A stretch of 64,000 nucleotides of DNA from Chitinivibrionales bacterium (GTDB lineage: Bacteria; Fibrobacterota; Chitinivibrionia; Chitinivibrionales; FEN-1185): the NCBI GenBank assembly GCA_035516255.1, contig DATJAL010000052.1, positions 124,001 to 188,000 on the forward strand. The letters are read 5' to 3'. The position numbers were made by a program, and so were the translations under genes. The notes beneath the pieces are model-generated. The model was given only the letters and a program-made list of their open reading frames with translations, was not told the origin of the DNA and did no database searches. This document shows, piece after piece, positions 17,415-27,108 of this stretch (within the stretch, counting starts at the first letter, position 1; every line of letters begins with the position of its first letter).

Positions 17415-17672
17415 ATGGTTGAGCGGAACATGAGAAAATCGAGAGTCGGGGTCGTCGTCAGCGACAAGATGGACAAGACCGTCATCGTGAGCGTGGCGCG
17501 CAGCTTTATCCACAGCCAGTATGGCAAGACCATCCGCACCAACAAGAAATTCGTGGCCCACGACGAGAAGGACGAGTGCGCCGTGGGAGACATCGTGGAG
17601 ATCGTGGAGACGCGTCCGCTTTCGAAGACCAAGCGGTGGCGCGTGCGTGAGATCCTGACAAAGGCGAAATAA
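17415..17672 (+). CDS. rpsQ: 30S ribosomal protein S17 (uS17)
   Basis: Early-assembly 30S protein of OB fold, 85 residues from the ATG at 17415, which has AAGAGG five bases upstream (a GTG at 17409 would add two residues). Motifs: [32 protein letters not shown] and [15 protein letters not shown]. Between rpmC and rplN as in most S10-spc clusters. Confidence 0.96.
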   Translation: MVERNMRKSRVGVVVSDKMDKTVIVSVARSFIHSQYGKTIRTNKKFVAHDEKDECAVGDIVEIVETRPLSKTKRWRVREILTKAK

Positions 17673-17706
17673 TACAGGTTACCGATATCAGCATGATGAG
17701 GACACA

Positions 17707-18075
17707 ATGATTCAGGTTCATACCGAGATGAACGTCGCAGACAACTCCGGTGCGCGCAAGGTGGAATGCATCAGGGTTCTCGGCGCGACGAGGCGCCGTT
17801 ACGCGTACGTGGGCGACGTCGTGATCGTTTCCGTGAAGAACGCGCTTCCGAACACCGCGGTCAAGAAAGGCGAGGTGGCGCGGGCGGTGATCGTGCGCAC
17901 CACCAAGGAATACGGCCGCAACGACGGTACCTACATCCGTTTCAGCGACAACGCGGCGGTGCTCATCAATGACGCGAACGAGCCCCGGGGCACGCGTATT
18001 TTCGGCCCCGTGGCGCGCGAGTTGCGCGACAAACAATTCATGCGCATCGTGTCGCTTGCGCCGGAAGTGCTGTAA
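17707..18075 (+). CDS. rplN: 50S ribosomal protein L14 (uL14)
   Basis: Interface protein of 122 residues, first gene of the spc operon. It has [19 protein letters not shown] at the N-terminus and [14 protein letters not shown] near the C-terminus, both highly conserved. It contacts S12 and the silencing factor RsfS in the assembled subunit. Confidence 0.98.
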   Translation: MIQVHTEMNVADNSGARKVECIRVLGATRRRYAYVGDVVIVSVKNALPNTAVKKGEVARAVIVRTTKEYGRNDGTYIRFSDNAAVLINDANEPRGTRIFGPVARELRDKQFMRIVSLAPEVL

Positions 18076-18092
18076 CAGGGGAGATTGACACT

Positions 18093-18410
18093 ATGCCATT
18101 GCGGTTGAGAAAAAACGACACGGTCATGATCGTGTCGGGCGACAATAAAGGACAAACCGGACGGATCATCAAGGTGATGCCCAAGAAGAACCGCGCCGTG
18201 GTCGAGGCGAGGAACATGGTGAAGCGCCATACCAAGCCGAGCCGGAAGGTGCAGCAGGGCGGGATCATCGAAAAAGAAGCGTCCATTCATCTGTCAAACC
18301 TCATGCTGCTGTGCCCGAAGACGTCGAAGGCGACGAGGGTCGGCATGAGGACTCTTGACTCGGGGAAACGGGTGCGGTATTCAAAAAAGGCTAAGGAGCT
18401 GATCGATTGA
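18093..18410 (+). CDS. rplX: 50S ribosomal protein L24 (uL24)
   Basis: Assembly initiator of the 50S subunit with a KOW motif, seen as [17 protein letters not shown], followed by the [14 protein letters not shown] segment; 105 residues. It overlaps rplE by four bases (TTGA), suggesting translational coupling. Confidence 0.98.
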   Translation: MPLRLRKNDTVMIVSGDNKGQTGRIIKVMPKKNRAVVEARNMVKRHTKPSRKVQQGGIIEKEASIHLSNLMLLCPKTSKATRVGMRTLDSGKRVRYSKKAKELID

Positions 18411-18970
18411 ACACTGACAAACAGAAAAAACTGCCGAGGATTCGGGAGTTCTACCAGACACAGGTGATTCCCGCCCTTAAAACGAAGTTCGGCCTGAAGA
18501 ACGTCATGCAGGTGCCCCGGCTCGACAAGATCGTGCTGAACATGGGCGTGGGCAAGGCGATCCAGGACTCGAAGCTCATTGACGAAGCGGTGACCGTGTT
18601 GCAGAACATCAGCGGCCAGAAGCCGATCATTACCAGGGCCAAGAAGGCGATTTCCAATTTCAAGCTGCGCAAGAACCTTCCCATCGGCGTCAAGGTGACC
18701 CTGCGGGGAGAGCGGATGTACGAATTCTTCGACCGGCTCATTTCCATCACCATGCCCCGCATCAGGGATTTCAAGGGAATCTCGCGGAAATCGTTCGACG
18801 GACACGGCAACTACACGCTCGGCATCAAGGAGCAGATCGTGTTCGCGGAGGTCGACCGCGACAAGATCACGAACATCACGGGCATGGACGTCTGCATATG
18901 CACTACGGCCGGCAAGGACGAGCTTGCCCTTGCCCTTCTCGAAGAAATGGGCATGCCGTTCAGGAAATAG
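18407..18970 (+). CDS. rplE: 50S ribosomal protein L5 (uL5)
   Basis: 5S rRNA- and P-site tRNA-contacting protein of 187 residues. Motifs: [48 protein letters not shown] and the [20 protein letters not shown] region. The start is a TTG at 18407 overlapping the rplX stop, with AAGGAG nine bases upstream. Confidence 0.97.
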   Translation: MNTDKQKKLPRIREFYQTQVIPALKTKFGLKNVMQVPRLDKIVLNMGVGKAIQDSKLIDEAVTVLQNISGQKPIITRAKKAISNFKLRKNLPIGVKVTLRGERMYEFFDRLISITMPRIRDFKGISRKSFDGHGNYTLGIKEQIVFAEVDRDKITNITGMDVCICTTAGKDELALALLEEMGMPFRK

Positions 18971-18998
18971 GTTCACGTTTACTAAGGGAGAATGACGA

Positions 18999-19184
18999 GT
19001 GGCACGAAAAGCGATAATGGAAAAATGCAGAAAGACGCCCAAGTTCAAAACGCGCCGATACCACCGCTGCAGGCGGTGCGGCCGCAAGCGCGGCTATCTC
19101 AGGCGATTCGGCCTGTGCAGGATCTGCTTCAGGGAAATGGCGCTCAACGGCCTGATTCCCGGCGTGGTCAAGGCGAGCTGGTAA
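18999..19184 (+). CDS. rpsN: 30S ribosomal protein S14 type Z (uS14, zinc-binding)
   Basis: Short zinc-ribbon form of S14, 61 residues. The four Cys ligands are seen as CRRCG and CRICF (Cys24, 27, 40, 43). It lies at the canonical place between rplE and rpsH. The GTG start at 18999 gives the ARKAIMEK N-terminus. An ATG at 18992 opens a different frame and is not used. Confidence 0.97.
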   Translation: MARKAIMEKCRKTPKFKTRRYHRCRRCGRKRGYLRRFGLCRICFREMALNGLIPGVVKASW

Positions 19185-19222
19185 ACGGTTTTTCTATTTT
19201 GCAGGAATAAAGGGGACAAGGC

Positions 19223-19615
19223 ATGACGGATCAGATTGCTGACATGTTCACGAGGATACGAAACGCGATACAGGCCAAGAAAAGGACCGTGAGCGTTCCC
19301 GCCTCGAATCTCAAGAAGGAAATCACGCGGCTGCTGTTCGAAAACCACTTTATCGCAAAATACGCGTTTGTCGACGACGGCCGCCACGGCACCATTAAGA
19401 TTTTGCTCAAGTATAACGACCGGATGGAGAACGCCATCCAGGGACTCAGGCGCGTGAGCACGCCGGGGCTTCGGATGTATTCGCGCGCCGCCTCGGTTCC
19501 CAAGATGATGAACGGCATGGGGCTCACCATTATTTCAACATCCAAGGGCGTCATGAGCGACGCCGACTGCCGGAAAATGAACATGGGCGGCGAAGTAATC
19601 GGCATGGTGTGGTAA
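19223..19615 (+). CDS. rpsH: 30S ribosomal protein S8 (uS8)
   Basis: 16S rRNA-binding assembly protein, 130 residues. It begins DQIADMFTRIRNA and ends with the hallmark SDADCRKMNMGGEVIGMVW. In enterobacteria S8 represses the spc operon by binding near rplE; no matching site was identified here. Confidence 0.98.
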   Translation: MTDQIADMFTRIRNAIQAKKRTVSVPASNLKKEITRLLFENHFIAKYAFVDDGRHGTIKILLKYNDRMENAIQGLRRVSTPGLRMYSRAASVPKMMNGMGLTIISTSKGVMSDADCRKMNMGGEVIGMVW

Positions 19616-19646
19616 AACCTGGAACTTTTCAACGGGGAGCTGTAAT

Positions 19647-20186
19647 TTGTCTCGCATAGGAAAAAAACCGATTCCGATTCCCAAGGGAGTCGAGGTTAAA
19701 ATAGAGGGCAGCACGGTATCGGTGAAGGGACCCAAAGGAACCGCTGTGAAAAAAGCGCACCCGGCTGTCAAGCTTTCCGTGGAGAACAACGAGGTGCGTT
19801 GCACGGCCGACGCGGCCGACCGCCTGTCGAAGTCGGTATGGGGGCTGTGGCGCGTTCTCATCAACAACATGATCATGGGCGTGACCGCCGGCTACAAGAA
19901 GACGCTTGACATACAGGGAGTCGGGTACAAGGCCGAAATGAAGGGGAAGGATCTCAACATCGTGGTGGGATATTCACATCCCGTCGTGATCAAGCCGGCC
20001 CCGGGAATCACCTTTAAAACCGAAACGGCCACCCGCATCATCATCGAAGGCATCGACAAGGAGGCGGTGGGAGAAACGACCGCCGAAATCCGTTTGATCA
20101 GGGGACCGGAACCGTATAAGGGCAAGGGAATTAGATATCTCGACGAGCATGTCCGCCGCAAGGTGGGCAAGGCCGCAGGCAAGTAA
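19647..20186 (+). CDS. rplF: 50S ribosomal protein L6 (uL6)
   Basis: Protein near the sarcin-ricin loop, 179 residues, made of two homologous domains. Motifs: SRIGKKPIPIPKGV at the N-terminus, VQGVGYKAEM-type hinge (here DIQGVGYKAEMKG) and GPEPYKGKGIRY near the C-terminus. TTG start at 19647 with GGGGAG upstream. Confidence 0.97.
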   Translation: MSRIGKKPIPIPKGVEVKIEGSTVSVKGPKGTAVKKAHPAVKLSVENNEVRCTADAADRLSKSVWGLWRVLINNMIMGVTAGYKKTLDIQGVGYKAEMKGKDLNIVVGYSHPVVIKPAPGITFKTETATRIIIEGIDKEAVGETTAEIRLIRGPEPYKGKGIRYLDEHVRRKVGKAAGK

Positions 20187-20225
20187 ACAATCACGCGAAA
20201 GATACGTGGAGATCAAGGCAGCGTT

Positions 20226-20594
20226 ATGAAGAAAAAGTCAGACAGCCGGCAGAAACGGGCGAACCGCATACGGACAAAGATAGCAGGCACCGCGCAGCGG
20301 CCGAGACTCTGTGTGCGCAGAAGCCTGAGCCACATGTACGCCCAAATCGTTGACGACCTGTCGGGCAAGTCGCTTGTGCAGACCGGCAGCACCTCCAAGG
20401 AGATCCTGGGAAAAATTACCGACAAGAAAAAAACCTCAAAGACCGAGGTGGCAAAACTCGTGGGCGATCTCATCGCGGAAAAGGCCAAGGCAAAAGGGAT
20501 CGAGAAAGTCGTGTTTGACCGCAAAGGGTATGCTTATCACGGCCGTGTAAAGGCGCTCGCCGATGCAGCGCGCAAAAAAGGCCTGCAATTCTAA
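20226..20594 (+). CDS. rplR: 50S ribosomal protein L18 (uL18)
   Basis: 5S rRNA-binding protein, 122 residues, with [20 protein letters not shown] at the basic N-terminus and the C-terminal [19 protein letters not shown] motif. An 84-base gap follows before rpsE in which I see no further feature. Confidence 0.97.
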   Translation: MKKKSDSRQKRANRIRTKIAGTAQRPRLCVRRSLSHMYAQIVDDLSGKSLVQTGSTSKEILGKITDKKKTSKTEVAKLVGDLIAEKAKAKGIEKVVFDRKGYAYHGRVKALADAARKKGLQF

Positions 20595-20678
20595 TATGTA
20601 GTAAGCAGAAAAAGAGATGCCGCAGATTTTAAATGGATAAGGCATCCAGTAAAAAGTTTTGTTAACAAGGAGTCTCAG

Positions 20679-21209
20679 TTGGATCACCAAGGAAAAATGG
20701 CCGAAACGGGCGAAGAAGGAAAACTTCTTGACAGACTCATAGCGGTGACCAGGGTCGCCAAAGTGGTCAAGGGAGGCCGCAGATTCGGTTTTAACGCGCT
20801 CGTTGCGGTAGGCGACTCAAACGGTACGGTCGGCGTGGGCATGGGAAAAGCCAATGACGTCACCGACGCGATCCGCAAGGCCGTTGAAAACGCAAAGAAA
20901 AACCTTGTCACGGTCAGCGTGGTGAACGGCACCATCCCGCATGAGATCATCGGCACCTTCGGCGCGGGAAGCATCCTGCTCAAACCCGCGGGCCCCGGCA
21001 CCGGCGTCATCGCGGGCGGGCCGGCGCGCGCCGTGCTCGAACTGGTGGGCATTCACAATATATTGACAAAATGCATCGGCACCACCAACGCGCACAACGT
21101 TGTCAAGGCCACCATGAACGGCCTGCTTCGGCTCAAGACCCGCGATCAGGTGCGGCAGCTGCGGCAGATCCCCGAAGTGGTAAAAGCGGAAGAGGCAAAG
21201 GCGGAATAA
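20679..21209 (+). CDS. rpsE: 30S ribosomal protein S5 (uS5)
   Basis: mRNA-entry and decoding-fidelity protein, 176 residues. It contains [20 protein letters not shown], the [15 protein letters not shown] motif and the C-terminal [18 protein letters not shown] segment. The TTG start at 20679 has AAGGAG at six bases. An in-frame ATG at 20697 with a weaker site is the alternative. Confidence 0.96.
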   Translation: MDHQGKMAETGEEGKLLDRLIAVTRVAKVVKGGRRFGFNALVAVGDSNGTVGVGMGKANDVTDAIRKAVENAKKNLVTVSVVNGTIPHEIIGTFGAGSILLKPAGPGTGVIAGGPARAVLELVGIHNILTKCIGTTNAHNVVKATMNGLLRLKTRDQVRQLRQIPEVVKAEEAKAE

Positions 21210-21212
21210 CGC

Positions 21213-21407
21213 ATGGCGAAAAAGATAAAGATAAAACAAGTCAAGAGCTGCATCGGCAACATCACGCCGCAAAAACGGACCCTCAAGGCGCTCGGGCTGC
21301 GCCGCATCAGGCACGAAAAGACCTACAACGATTCGCCTGCCCTGCGCGGCATGATCGGGGTGGTGAAGCACCTTGTCGAGGTCACCGAAGCCAAGGAAGG
21401 CGCATAA
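21213..21407 (+). CDS. rpmD: 50S ribosomal protein L30 (uL30)
   Basis: Small 50S protein of 64 residues with the family core QVKSCIGNITPQKRTLKALGL and RGMIGVVKHLVEV. It is three bases from rpsE and two bases from rplO, the conserved spc-operon order. Confidence 0.96.
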   Translation: MAKKIKIKQVKSCIGNITPQKRTLKALGLRRIRHEKTYNDSPALRGMIGVVKHLVEVTEAKEGA

Positions 21408-21409
21408 CC

Positions 21410-21865
21410 ATGTTCAGACTCAATGAACTGCACCCGGCACCGGGCTGCACCAGGGATTCCAAACGCCGCGGCCGCGGCATCGGCTCGGGCAACGGCAAGA
21501 CCGCGGGCCGGGGGCACAAGGGCGCAGGCGCTCGCTCGGGCACCAAGAAAAAGCTGTACTTTGAGGGCGGACAGACGCCGCTCACCCGCAGGATACCCAA
21601 GCGCGGCTTTGCCGGTCCAGAAGGCAAGAAGTTCCAGATTGTCAATATCGGCGACATCGTGAGCATGGAGCCGGCCGACAAAGAGGTCACGGCCGAGTGG
21701 CTTTTCGACAACGGGCTCATCCGGTCGAAAACAGACCCGGTGAAAATCCTGGGCAACGGCGACTGCGCGAAAAGCGTGACAGTCAAGGCACAGGCATTTT
21801 CGAAATCGGCGCGCGAGAAGATTGAAAAGGCAAAAGGGAAAGCCGAGGTAGTCGCGAGTGCTTGA
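21410..21865 (+). CDS. rplO: 50S ribosomal protein L15 (uL15)
   Basis: 50S protein of 151 residues with a long glycine/arginine-rich N-terminal extension that threads into rRNA (RRGRGIGSGNGKTAGRGHKG, SGTKKKLYFEGGQTPL). The ATG at 21410, two bases after rpmD, gives the family FRLNELHPAPG start; the longer open frame upstream is not coding. It overlaps secY by eight bases. Confidence 0.96.
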   Translation: MFRLNELHPAPGCTRDSKRRGRGIGSGNGKTAGRGHKGAGARSGTKKKLYFEGGQTPLTRRIPKRGFAGPEGKKFQIVNIGDIVSMEPADKEVTAEWLFDNGLIRSKTDPVKILGNGDCAKSVTVKAQAFSKSAREKIEKAKGKAEVVASA

Positions 21866-23183
21866 GACCTTCAAGAATATCCTAAGGATACCGGACCTCC
21901 GCAAGAAGGTTGGGTTTACCCTTCTTATTATATTTATTTACCGCATCGGCGGACATATTCCCACACCAGGCATCAATTCCAATGTGCTCGCCGAATTCTG
22001 GGCCCAGTCGCAGAACACCCTGTTCGGCCTCTATGATATGTTCGTGGGCGGCGCATTCGGCAAGGCCACCGTGTTTGCCATGGGCGTGATGCCGTACATC
22101 AGCGCATCGATCATCATCCAATTGCTTGCAACCGTTTTTCCCTACTTTCACAAGCTGCAGCGCGAGGGCGGCGAGGGCAGGAAAAAAATCACGCAATACA
22201 CCCGCTACGGCACCGTGCTCCTTTCCTTCATACAGGCCATCGGCGTGAGCGTTTTTCTCCAGAGTATCGTGTCGCCGACCACCGGACAGCACGCCGTGAT
22301 TCCCGGGATCGCCCCGCCCGTGTTCACCTTTGTGACCGCGGTGAGCCTCACCACGGGCACGGTCCTGATCATGTGGCTGGGCGAACAAATCACCAACAGG
22401 GGAATCGGCAACGGCATTTCGTTTATCATCTTCATCGGCATCGTTGACAGGATCCCCACCGCGGTGTTCAGGGAGATCCAGCAGGTGGTCGCGGGAACAA
22501 GGAACCTGTTCCTTGAACTCGTCGTGCTCGCCATTGTTTTCGGCATGACAGCGTTCATCGTGCTCTTTACCCAGGCGCAGCGCCGCATTCCCATACAGAC
22601 GCCGAAAAAAGTGGTAGGGACAAAAATGTACGCCGGCCAAAACACGGTGCTGCCGCTCCGCGTGATCATGGCGGGTGTCATCCCGATCATTTTCGCGTCA
22701 TCGCTCATGTTCCTGCCCAGCATGCTCAAGAATTTCTTCCCGGAGTCGCAGGTGATGGAGGATTTCACCAACCTGTTTCTGCCCGGCAGGCCCGTGCACG
22801 ACTCGCTGTACGCGCTCCTGGTGATTTTCTTCACCTATTTTTACACCGCCATTATATTTAACCCGATGGACATCGCGGACAACCTCAAGAAGTCGGGCGG
22901 ATTTGTCCCGGGCATACGGCCGGGTAAGAAGACCGCCGAATTCCTCGACAGCGTGCTCACGCGCATCACGCTGCCGGGCGCGATTTTCCTCGCGTTCGTG
23001 TCGGTGGTGCCTTTTTTGATTCTCGGCGCGTTTAATGTTTCGTTTTACTTTGGCGGCACGAGCGTTCTCATCGTCGTGGGCGTGGCGCTCGATACGCTGC
23101 AGCAGCTCGAATATCATTTACAGATGCATAATTACGAAGGGTTCCTTAAGAAAGGCCGTCTGCGCGGCAGGCGGTATTATTAA
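21858..23183 (+). CDS. secY: Protein translocase subunit SecY
   Basis: Pore subunit of the SecYEG inner-membrane channel, 441 residues, ten membrane segments. Family motifs: [12 protein letters not shown] in the N-terminal plug region, [14 protein letters not shown], and [14 protein letters not shown]. The GTG start at 21858 lies within rplO. Unusually, no adk or map follows; infA starts 26 bases after the stop. Confidence 0.97.
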   Translation: MLETFKNILRIPDLRKKVGFTLLIIFIYRIGGHIPTPGINSNVLAEFWAQSQNTLFGLYDMFVGGAFGKATVFAMGVMPYISASIIIQLLATVFPYFHKLQREGGEGRKKITQYTRYGTVLLSFIQAIGVSVFLQSIVSPTTGQHAVIPGIAPPVFTFVTAVSLTTGTVLIMWLGEQITNRGIGNGISFIIFIGIVDRIPTAVFREIQQVVAGTRNLFLELVVLAIVFGMTAFIVLFTQAQRRIPIQTPKKVVGTKMYAGQNTVLPLRVIMAGVIPIIFASSLMFLPSMLKNFFPESQVMEDFTNLFLPGRPVHDSLYALLVIFFTYFYTAIIFNPMDIADNLKKSGGFVPGIRPGKKTAEFLDSVLTRITLPGAIFLAFVSVVPFLILGAFNVSFYFGGTSVLIVVGVALDTLQQLEYHLQMHNYEGFLKKGRLRGRRYY

Positions 23184-23209
23184 CCGGACAGGGGAGCACG
23201 GCCGGAAGT

Positions 23210-23428
23210 ATGTCGAAGCAGGAATCAATACAGGTGGAAGGTACAGTGGTTGAGACCCTGCCCAATGCTTCATTCCGCGTCGAGCTCGAAAACAAGCATG
23301 AGATCCTTGCCCATATTTCGGGCAAGATGAGAATGAATTACATACGCATTCTGCCCGGGGACAAGGTGCTTATTGAACTTTCCCCGTACGACTTGACAAG
23401 AGGCAGAATCGTGTACCGATACAAATAG
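23210..23428 (+). CDS. infA: Translation initiation factor IF-1
   Basis: Small OB-fold factor occupying the ribosomal A site during initiation; 72 residues. Motifs: [40 protein letters not shown] and a C-terminal [10 protein letters not shown]. The location between secY and rpmJ is the normal one. Confidence 0.98.
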   Translation: MSKQESIQVEGTVVETLPNASFRVELENKHEILAHISGKMRMNYIRILPGDKVLIELSPYDLTRGRIVYRYK

Positions 23429-23430
23429 AA

Positions 23431-23507
23431 GTTCCGAATTCCAGGTTTCAGGTTCCAAGTTCAAAAACAAAGTGACTACCTGAAACTTGGAACTTGAAAC
23501 CTGGAAC
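23431..23507. repeat. Intergenic long palindrome C (infA-rpmJ gap)
   Basis: CCAGGTTTCAGGTTCCAAG and its continuation (23441-23463) pair with 23481-23504 as a 23-bp stem broken by one bulged A and one G-U pair, with a 17-base loop. An outer GTTCC/GGAAC (23431-23435 / 23503-23507) extends it. This is the most regular of the gap palindromes. It ends 19 bases before the rpmJ start, so the transcript would fold just ahead of that ribosome-binding site. Confidence 0.7.
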
Positions 23508-23526
23508 TCTTGATAGGAGTGATATC

Positions 23527-23643
23527 TTGAAAGTACGAGCGTCGGTCAAGAAAATGTGCATCGGCTGCAAGGTCATCAAGCGGCGGGGCGTGGTGCGCGT
23601 CATCTGCTCGAAAAACCCCAAACACAAGCAGCGCCAGGGCTGA
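23527..23643 (+). CDS. rpmJ: 50S ribosomal protein L36 (bL36), zinc-binding form
   Basis: A 38-residue protein that stabilises late 50S assembly. It starts at a TTG (23527) after ATAGGAG and reads [20 protein letters not shown], then [17 protein letters not shown]. The CxxC...C...H zinc ligands are all present (C-plus form). Position between infA and rpsM is canonical. Confidence 0.95.
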   Translation: MKVRASVKKMCIGCKVIKRRGVVRVICSKNPKHKQRQG

Positions 23644-23670
23644 CGCAGCGCCTGAGAAAGGAGTCCGGCA

Positions 23671-24054
23671 GTGGCACGTGTGGCAGGAGTTGAGATACCG
23701 AACAACAAACGGTGCGAGGTTGCTCTCACCTATATCTTCGGCATCGGGAGATCGTCGGCGCTTAAGATTTGCGCAAAGGCGAACGTTGACAAGAACAAAA
23801 AGGTAAAAGACTGCTCTGAGGACGAGCTCGACCGTATCCGCAAGATCATCGACAGCGAATACACGGTGGAGGGAAACCTGAGGTCAAACGTCCGCCTCAA
23901 CATCAAGCGTCTCATGGACATCGGCTGCTACCGCGGCATACGGCACCGCAAGCAGCTGCCGGTGCGCGGCCAGCGCACGCGCACCAATGCGCGCACACGC
24001 AAGGGTCCGCGCAAAACCATCGCCGGCAAGAAAAAAGCGCCGTCTAAAGGATAA
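23671..24054 (+). CDS. rpsM: 30S ribosomal protein S13 (uS13)
   Basis: 30S head protein forming intersubunit bridges and touching P-site tRNA; 127 residues. Motifs: [23 protein letters not shown], and the C-terminal [20 protein letters not shown] with a basic tail. First gene of the alpha operon. Confidence 0.98.
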   Translation: MARVAGVEIPNNKRCEVALTYIFGIGRSSALKICAKANVDKNKKVKDCSEDELDRIRKIIDSEYTVEGNLRSNVRLNIKRLMDIGCYRGIRHRKQLPVRGQRTRTNARTRKGPRKTIAGKKKAPSKG

Positions 24055-24083
24055 CGGTTGAAAATATAAGGGGTACCACGACA

Positions 24084-24734
24084 ATGGCAGAAAGCAAGAA
24101 AGAAGGAAAGGCAGAGGCTAAGCCCGAGAAAAAGGGCGAACACGCTGCCGACAAACCTGAGAAGAAACACGCCGAAGGCAAGCCTGATAAAAAAGGCGAG
24201 CATACGGCCGAAGGCAAACCCGAGAAGAAAGCCGAGCACGGCGCAGAGGGCAAACCCGAGAAAAAGGGCGAGCGCGGTGCCGAAGGCAGGCCCGAGCGGA
24301 AAACCGAACAGGGAGCCGAGGACGGTGCCGAAGCGAAGGGCGAAGGCAAAGAAAAAGCCCCGGTCGTAAAGAAAATCCGGAAAAAAGTCGCCTCCGACGG
24401 CATCGCGCACGTAAGGGCGACGTTCAACAACACGCTCATCAACGTTTCGGACATGCAGGGCAACGTGGTGGCGTGGGGATCGCCCGGCAAATCCGGGTTC
24501 AAGGGCTCGCGGAAGAGCACACCCTTTGCCGCGCAGATCGCGGCCGAAGCCGTTGGCAAGGCCGCGTTCGACGCCGGCGTTCGGAAAATAGAAGTGCATA
24601 TCAAGGGCGCGGGAAACGGCCGGGAGAGCTCGATACGGGCGCTCGCAGCAGCCGGGCTCAGAATCACGGCAATCAAAGATTATACGGCCATTCCTCATAA
24701 TGGCTGTCGTCCACCAAAACGAAGAAGGGTATAA
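24084..24734 (+). CDS. rpsK: 30S ribosomal protein S11 (uS11) with a repetitive N-terminal extension
   Basis: Platform protein of the 30S subunit lining the mRNA exit. The normal S11 core starts near residue 95 ([35 protein letters not shown], and the final [18 protein letters not shown]). It is preceded by about 90 residues of charged low-complexity sequence containing tandem 12-residue units of the type EGKPEKKxEHxA. Total 216 residues against about 129 in most bacteria. The extension is in frame from the ATG at 24084, which has AGGGG upstream. No ATG start lies between the extension and the core, so it is probably translated. Confidence 0.93.
   Translation: MAESKKEGKAEAKPEKKGEHAADKPEKKHAEGKPDKKGEHTAEGKPEKKAEHGAEGKPEKKGERGAEGRPERKTEQGAEDGAEAKGEGKEKAPVVKKIRKKVASDGIAHVRATFNNTLINVSDMQGNVVAWGSPGKSGFKGSRKSTPFAAQIAAEAVGKAAFDAGVRKIEVHIKGAGNGRESSIRALAAAGLRITAIKDYTAIPHNGCRPPKRRRV
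24114..24317 (+). repeat. 36-bp tandem repeats inside rpsK
   Basis: Five 36-bp units plus one shortened 24-bp unit encode residues 11-78 of S11 as [56 protein letters not shown] and [12 protein letters not shown]. The units remain similar at DNA level, so recent slippage expansion is likely and copy number could vary between strains. Confidence 0.85.
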
Positions 24735-24748
24735 GAGGAGTAACAACT

Positions 24749-25372
24749 ATGGCAGTGTATCATGGCCCGCGGTGCAGGCAATGCCGCAGGGAAGGCGTGA
24801 AGCTGATGCTCAAGGGCGAGCGTTGCAGGTCGGAAAAATGCGCCGTGGATCGCCGGCCCTATCCGCCGGGAATGCGCATGACGAAGCGGCGCCGTTCAAC
24901 GTCGGAATACAACGCGCAGCTCCGCGAGAAGCAGAAGATGCGCCGCATCTACGGCATTCTCGAGCGCCAGTTCCACCAATATTTTAAAAAGGCGTCGAAA
25001 AGCACGGGCGTGACGGGCGAGATGCTGCTCCGCATGCTCGAGATGCGGATCGACAACATCGTGTACCGCATCGGATTCGCCCCGTCGCGCAGCGCGGCGC
25101 GGCTTTTGGTGCTGCACAACCATTTCAAGGTAAACGGCAAGAACGTCAACGTCCCTTCGTACCAGCTCAAGGAAGGCGACGTGGTGACGGTCCGCGAAAA
25201 AAGCAAAACCCTCGAGGTCATCCACAGCGCGCTCAAGGCCGCGAAGGATGTCCCGGAATGGCTGTCGGTTGACAAAGTCCAGCTGTCGGGGACCGTCGTG
25301 CGGCTGCCCGCGCGCGCCGACATCCCGGTCACCGTCCAGGAACAATTGGTCGTGGAACTGTACTCCAAATAA
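24749..25372 (+). CDS. rpsD: 30S ribosomal protein S4 (uS4), zinc-binding form
   Basis: Primary 16S rRNA-binding protein of 207 residues. An N-terminal zinc site is present (Cys9, Cys12, Cys26, Cys31). The S4 RNA-binding domain (about 98-160) contains MRIDNIVYRIGFAPSRSAAR and the VNVPSYQLKEGD motif. In enterobacteria S4 is the translational repressor of the alpha operon. Confidence 0.98.
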   Translation: MAVYHGPRCRQCRREGVKLMLKGERCRSEKCAVDRRPYPPGMRMTKRRRSTSEYNAQLREKQKMRRIYGILERQFHQYFKKASKSTGVTGEMLLRMLEMRIDNIVYRIGFAPSRSAARLLVLHNHFKVNGKNVNVPSYQLKEGDVVTVREKSKTLEVIHSALKAAKDVPEWLSVDKVQLSGTVVRLPARADIPVTVQEQLVVELYSK

Positions 25373-25390
25373 CAGAGGAGAACTAGGTAC

Positions 25391-26380
25391 ATGAAGTGGA
25401 AAAGCCTGTTGATGCCCAAAACCATCAAGGTCGAAAATCCCGACGATGTCGCCCGTTACGGGAAGGTGATTGTCGAGCCGCTCGAGCGGGGATGGGGGCA
25501 CACCGTGGGAAACGCCATCCGGCGTGTCCTGCTGTCGTCGCTCCAGGGAGCTGCCGTGATTTCGGTCCGCATCGAGAACGTCCTCCACGAGTACTCGACC
25601 ATCCAGGGCGTCAAGGAGGACATCACCGACATCATCCTGAACATCAAGAAGCTGCGCGTCAAGCTGAATTCCGACGAAGACGCGACACTACGCCTCGACG
25701 TGAGCGGCGAGGGCGAGGTCAAGGCGTCCGACATCGAAAAAAACCCGGACGTGGAAATCCTCAACCCGGACCTGCACATCGCCACCATCAATGCAGACGC
25801 AAAGCTCAAGATCGAAATGCGGGTGTCGGACGGCCGCGGCTACGTTCCCGCGGAGCAGAACAAGCGCGAGGACGACCCGGTGGGCAGCATCCCCATCGAC
25901 GCGCTGTTTTCGCCGGTTGAAAAAGTAAACTACACCGTTGAAAACGCGCGCGTGGGACAGCGGACCGACCTCGACAAGCTCGTTCTCGACGTATGGACCG
26001 ACGGCAGCATCTCGGTCGAAGACGCCATGGCCTACGCGGCAAAACTGCTTGCCGACCATTTCACCCTCTTCATCAACTTCGAGGGCGACCTCGAGCCGGT
26101 GGAGGAAGTGGTGAAAGACGAGAAGGCAGAGAAGCTCCGCCAGCTCCTCAAGATGCGTGTTGACGAACTGGAATTGTCGGTGCGCTCCGCGAACTGCCTG
26201 CGCGCCGCCAACATCCACACGCTGGCCGACCTGGTGAAGAACCAGGAGTCCGACATGCTCAAGTACAAGAATTTCGGCCGCAAATCGCTCATCGAGCTCA
26301 ACCAGATCCTTGCCAACCTCGGGTTGTCATTCGGCATGGAAGTGGAAAAAGTGGAGCCCGCGGAAGCCAAGGAAAAATGA
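25391..26380 (+). CDS. rpoA: DNA-directed RNA polymerase subunit alpha
   Basis: Assembly platform of RNA polymerase, 329 residues. The N-terminal domain (1-235) has [21 protein letters not shown] linker leads to the C-terminal DNA-binding domain with the two helix-hairpin-helix segments ([35 protein letters not shown]) that bind UP elements and activators. Normal length. The gap to rplQ carries palindrome D. Confidence 0.99.
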   Translation: MKWKSLLMPKTIKVENPDDVARYGKVIVEPLERGWGHTVGNAIRRVLLSSLQGAAVISVRIENVLHEYSTIQGVKEDITDIILNIKKLRVKLNSDEDATLRLDVSGEGEVKASDIEKNPDVEILNPDLHIATINADAKLKIEMRVSDGRGYVPAEQNKREDDPVGSIPIDALFSPVEKVNYTVENARVGQRTDLDKLVLDVWTDGSISVEDAMAYAAKLLADHFTLFINFEGDLEPVEEVVKDEKAEKLRQLLKMRVDELELSVRSANCLRAANIHTLADLVKNQESDMLKYKNFGRKSLIELNQILANLGLSFGMEVEKVEPAEAKEK

Positions 26381-26387
26381 GGTTAGA

Positions 26388-26454
26388 AGGTTCAGGGTTC
26401 ATGGTCCAAAGGGTGTCAAACCACGAACGAACTTGAGCGCCGAACGGGGAACCT
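26388..26454. repeat. Intergenic imperfect palindrome D (rpoA-rplQ gap)
   Basis: AGGTTC-agg-GTTC (26388-26400) pairs with GAAC-ggg-GAACCT (26442-26454). The stems and the 3 x 3 internal loop match those of palindrome A in the rpsG-fusA gap, though the apical loops differ. It lies about 30 bases upstream of rplQ. Confidence 0.55.
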
Positions 26455-26484
26455 GCAACGAAGAAATAAAGGAATTTATTCAAC

Positions 26485-27087
26485 ATGCGTCATTTAAGTT
26501 CTGTCAGCAAACTGGGCATGCGGACGAGCCACCGCAACGCGACGCTCGGAAACCTTGCCATGTCGGTGCTCGACATGGAGCGCGTGATCACCACGGTTCC
26601 CAAGGCAAAGGTGGCGAGGAGCCTTGTGGAGCATCTCATCACCATCGCAAAGCGCGGTGGACTCCACGCGGTGCGGCTCGCGGCCCAAACCATCACCCAG
26701 AAAGACGTTCTCCAAAAGCTGTTCACCGACATCGCGCCGTCGTACAAAACACGCGAGGGCGGATACACCCGCATCCTCAAGCTCGGGGAGCGCTGGGGCG
26801 ACAACGCGCAGACCTGCGTCTTCGAGCTGGTGGGCAGGAACAGCCTTGAACTGTCGCAGTTGCGGAAAAAGAAACGCAAGGCGCCCGGCGCCGAGCCCGC
26901 CGCCGGAGAGGCAGGCAAGGATAAAGAAGCTCCGGAGGAAAAGGCCGTTGAGAAAAAAGAGGAAAAGGCGGCGCCCAAGGAAAAGGAAGCCAAAAAAGAG
27001 AAAAAGGAAAAAGCGGCGCCCAAAAAGAAGAAGGCTCCCGAAAAAAAGACCGATGACTCGGCCGATAAGAAAAAGAAAAGCAAATAA
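26485..27087 (+). CDS. rplQ: 50S ribosomal protein L17 (bL17) with a lysine/glutamate-rich C-terminal tail
   Basis: 50S protein near the tunnel exit. Residues 1-115 are standard L17 (RHLSSVSKLGMRTSHRNATL, then a GGYTRILKLGERWGDNA segment). About 85 residues of Lys, Glu, Ala and Pro follow, giving 200 residues in all against 115-140 normally. The tail is not homologous to any domain I recognise. It ends the alpha operon, 21 bases before fba. Confidence 0.94.
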   Translation: MRHLSSVSKLGMRTSHRNATLGNLAMSVLDMERVITTVPKAKVARSLVEHLITIAKRGGLHAVRLAAQTITQKDVLQKLFTDIAPSYKTREGGYTRILKLGERWGDNAQTCVFELVGRNSLELSQLRKKKRKAPGAEPAAGEAGKDKEAPEEKAVEKKEEKAAPKEKEAKKEKKEKAAPKKKKAPEKKTDDSADKKKKSK

Positions 27088-27108
27088 CGATTAACAAGGG
27101 GTAGCACC

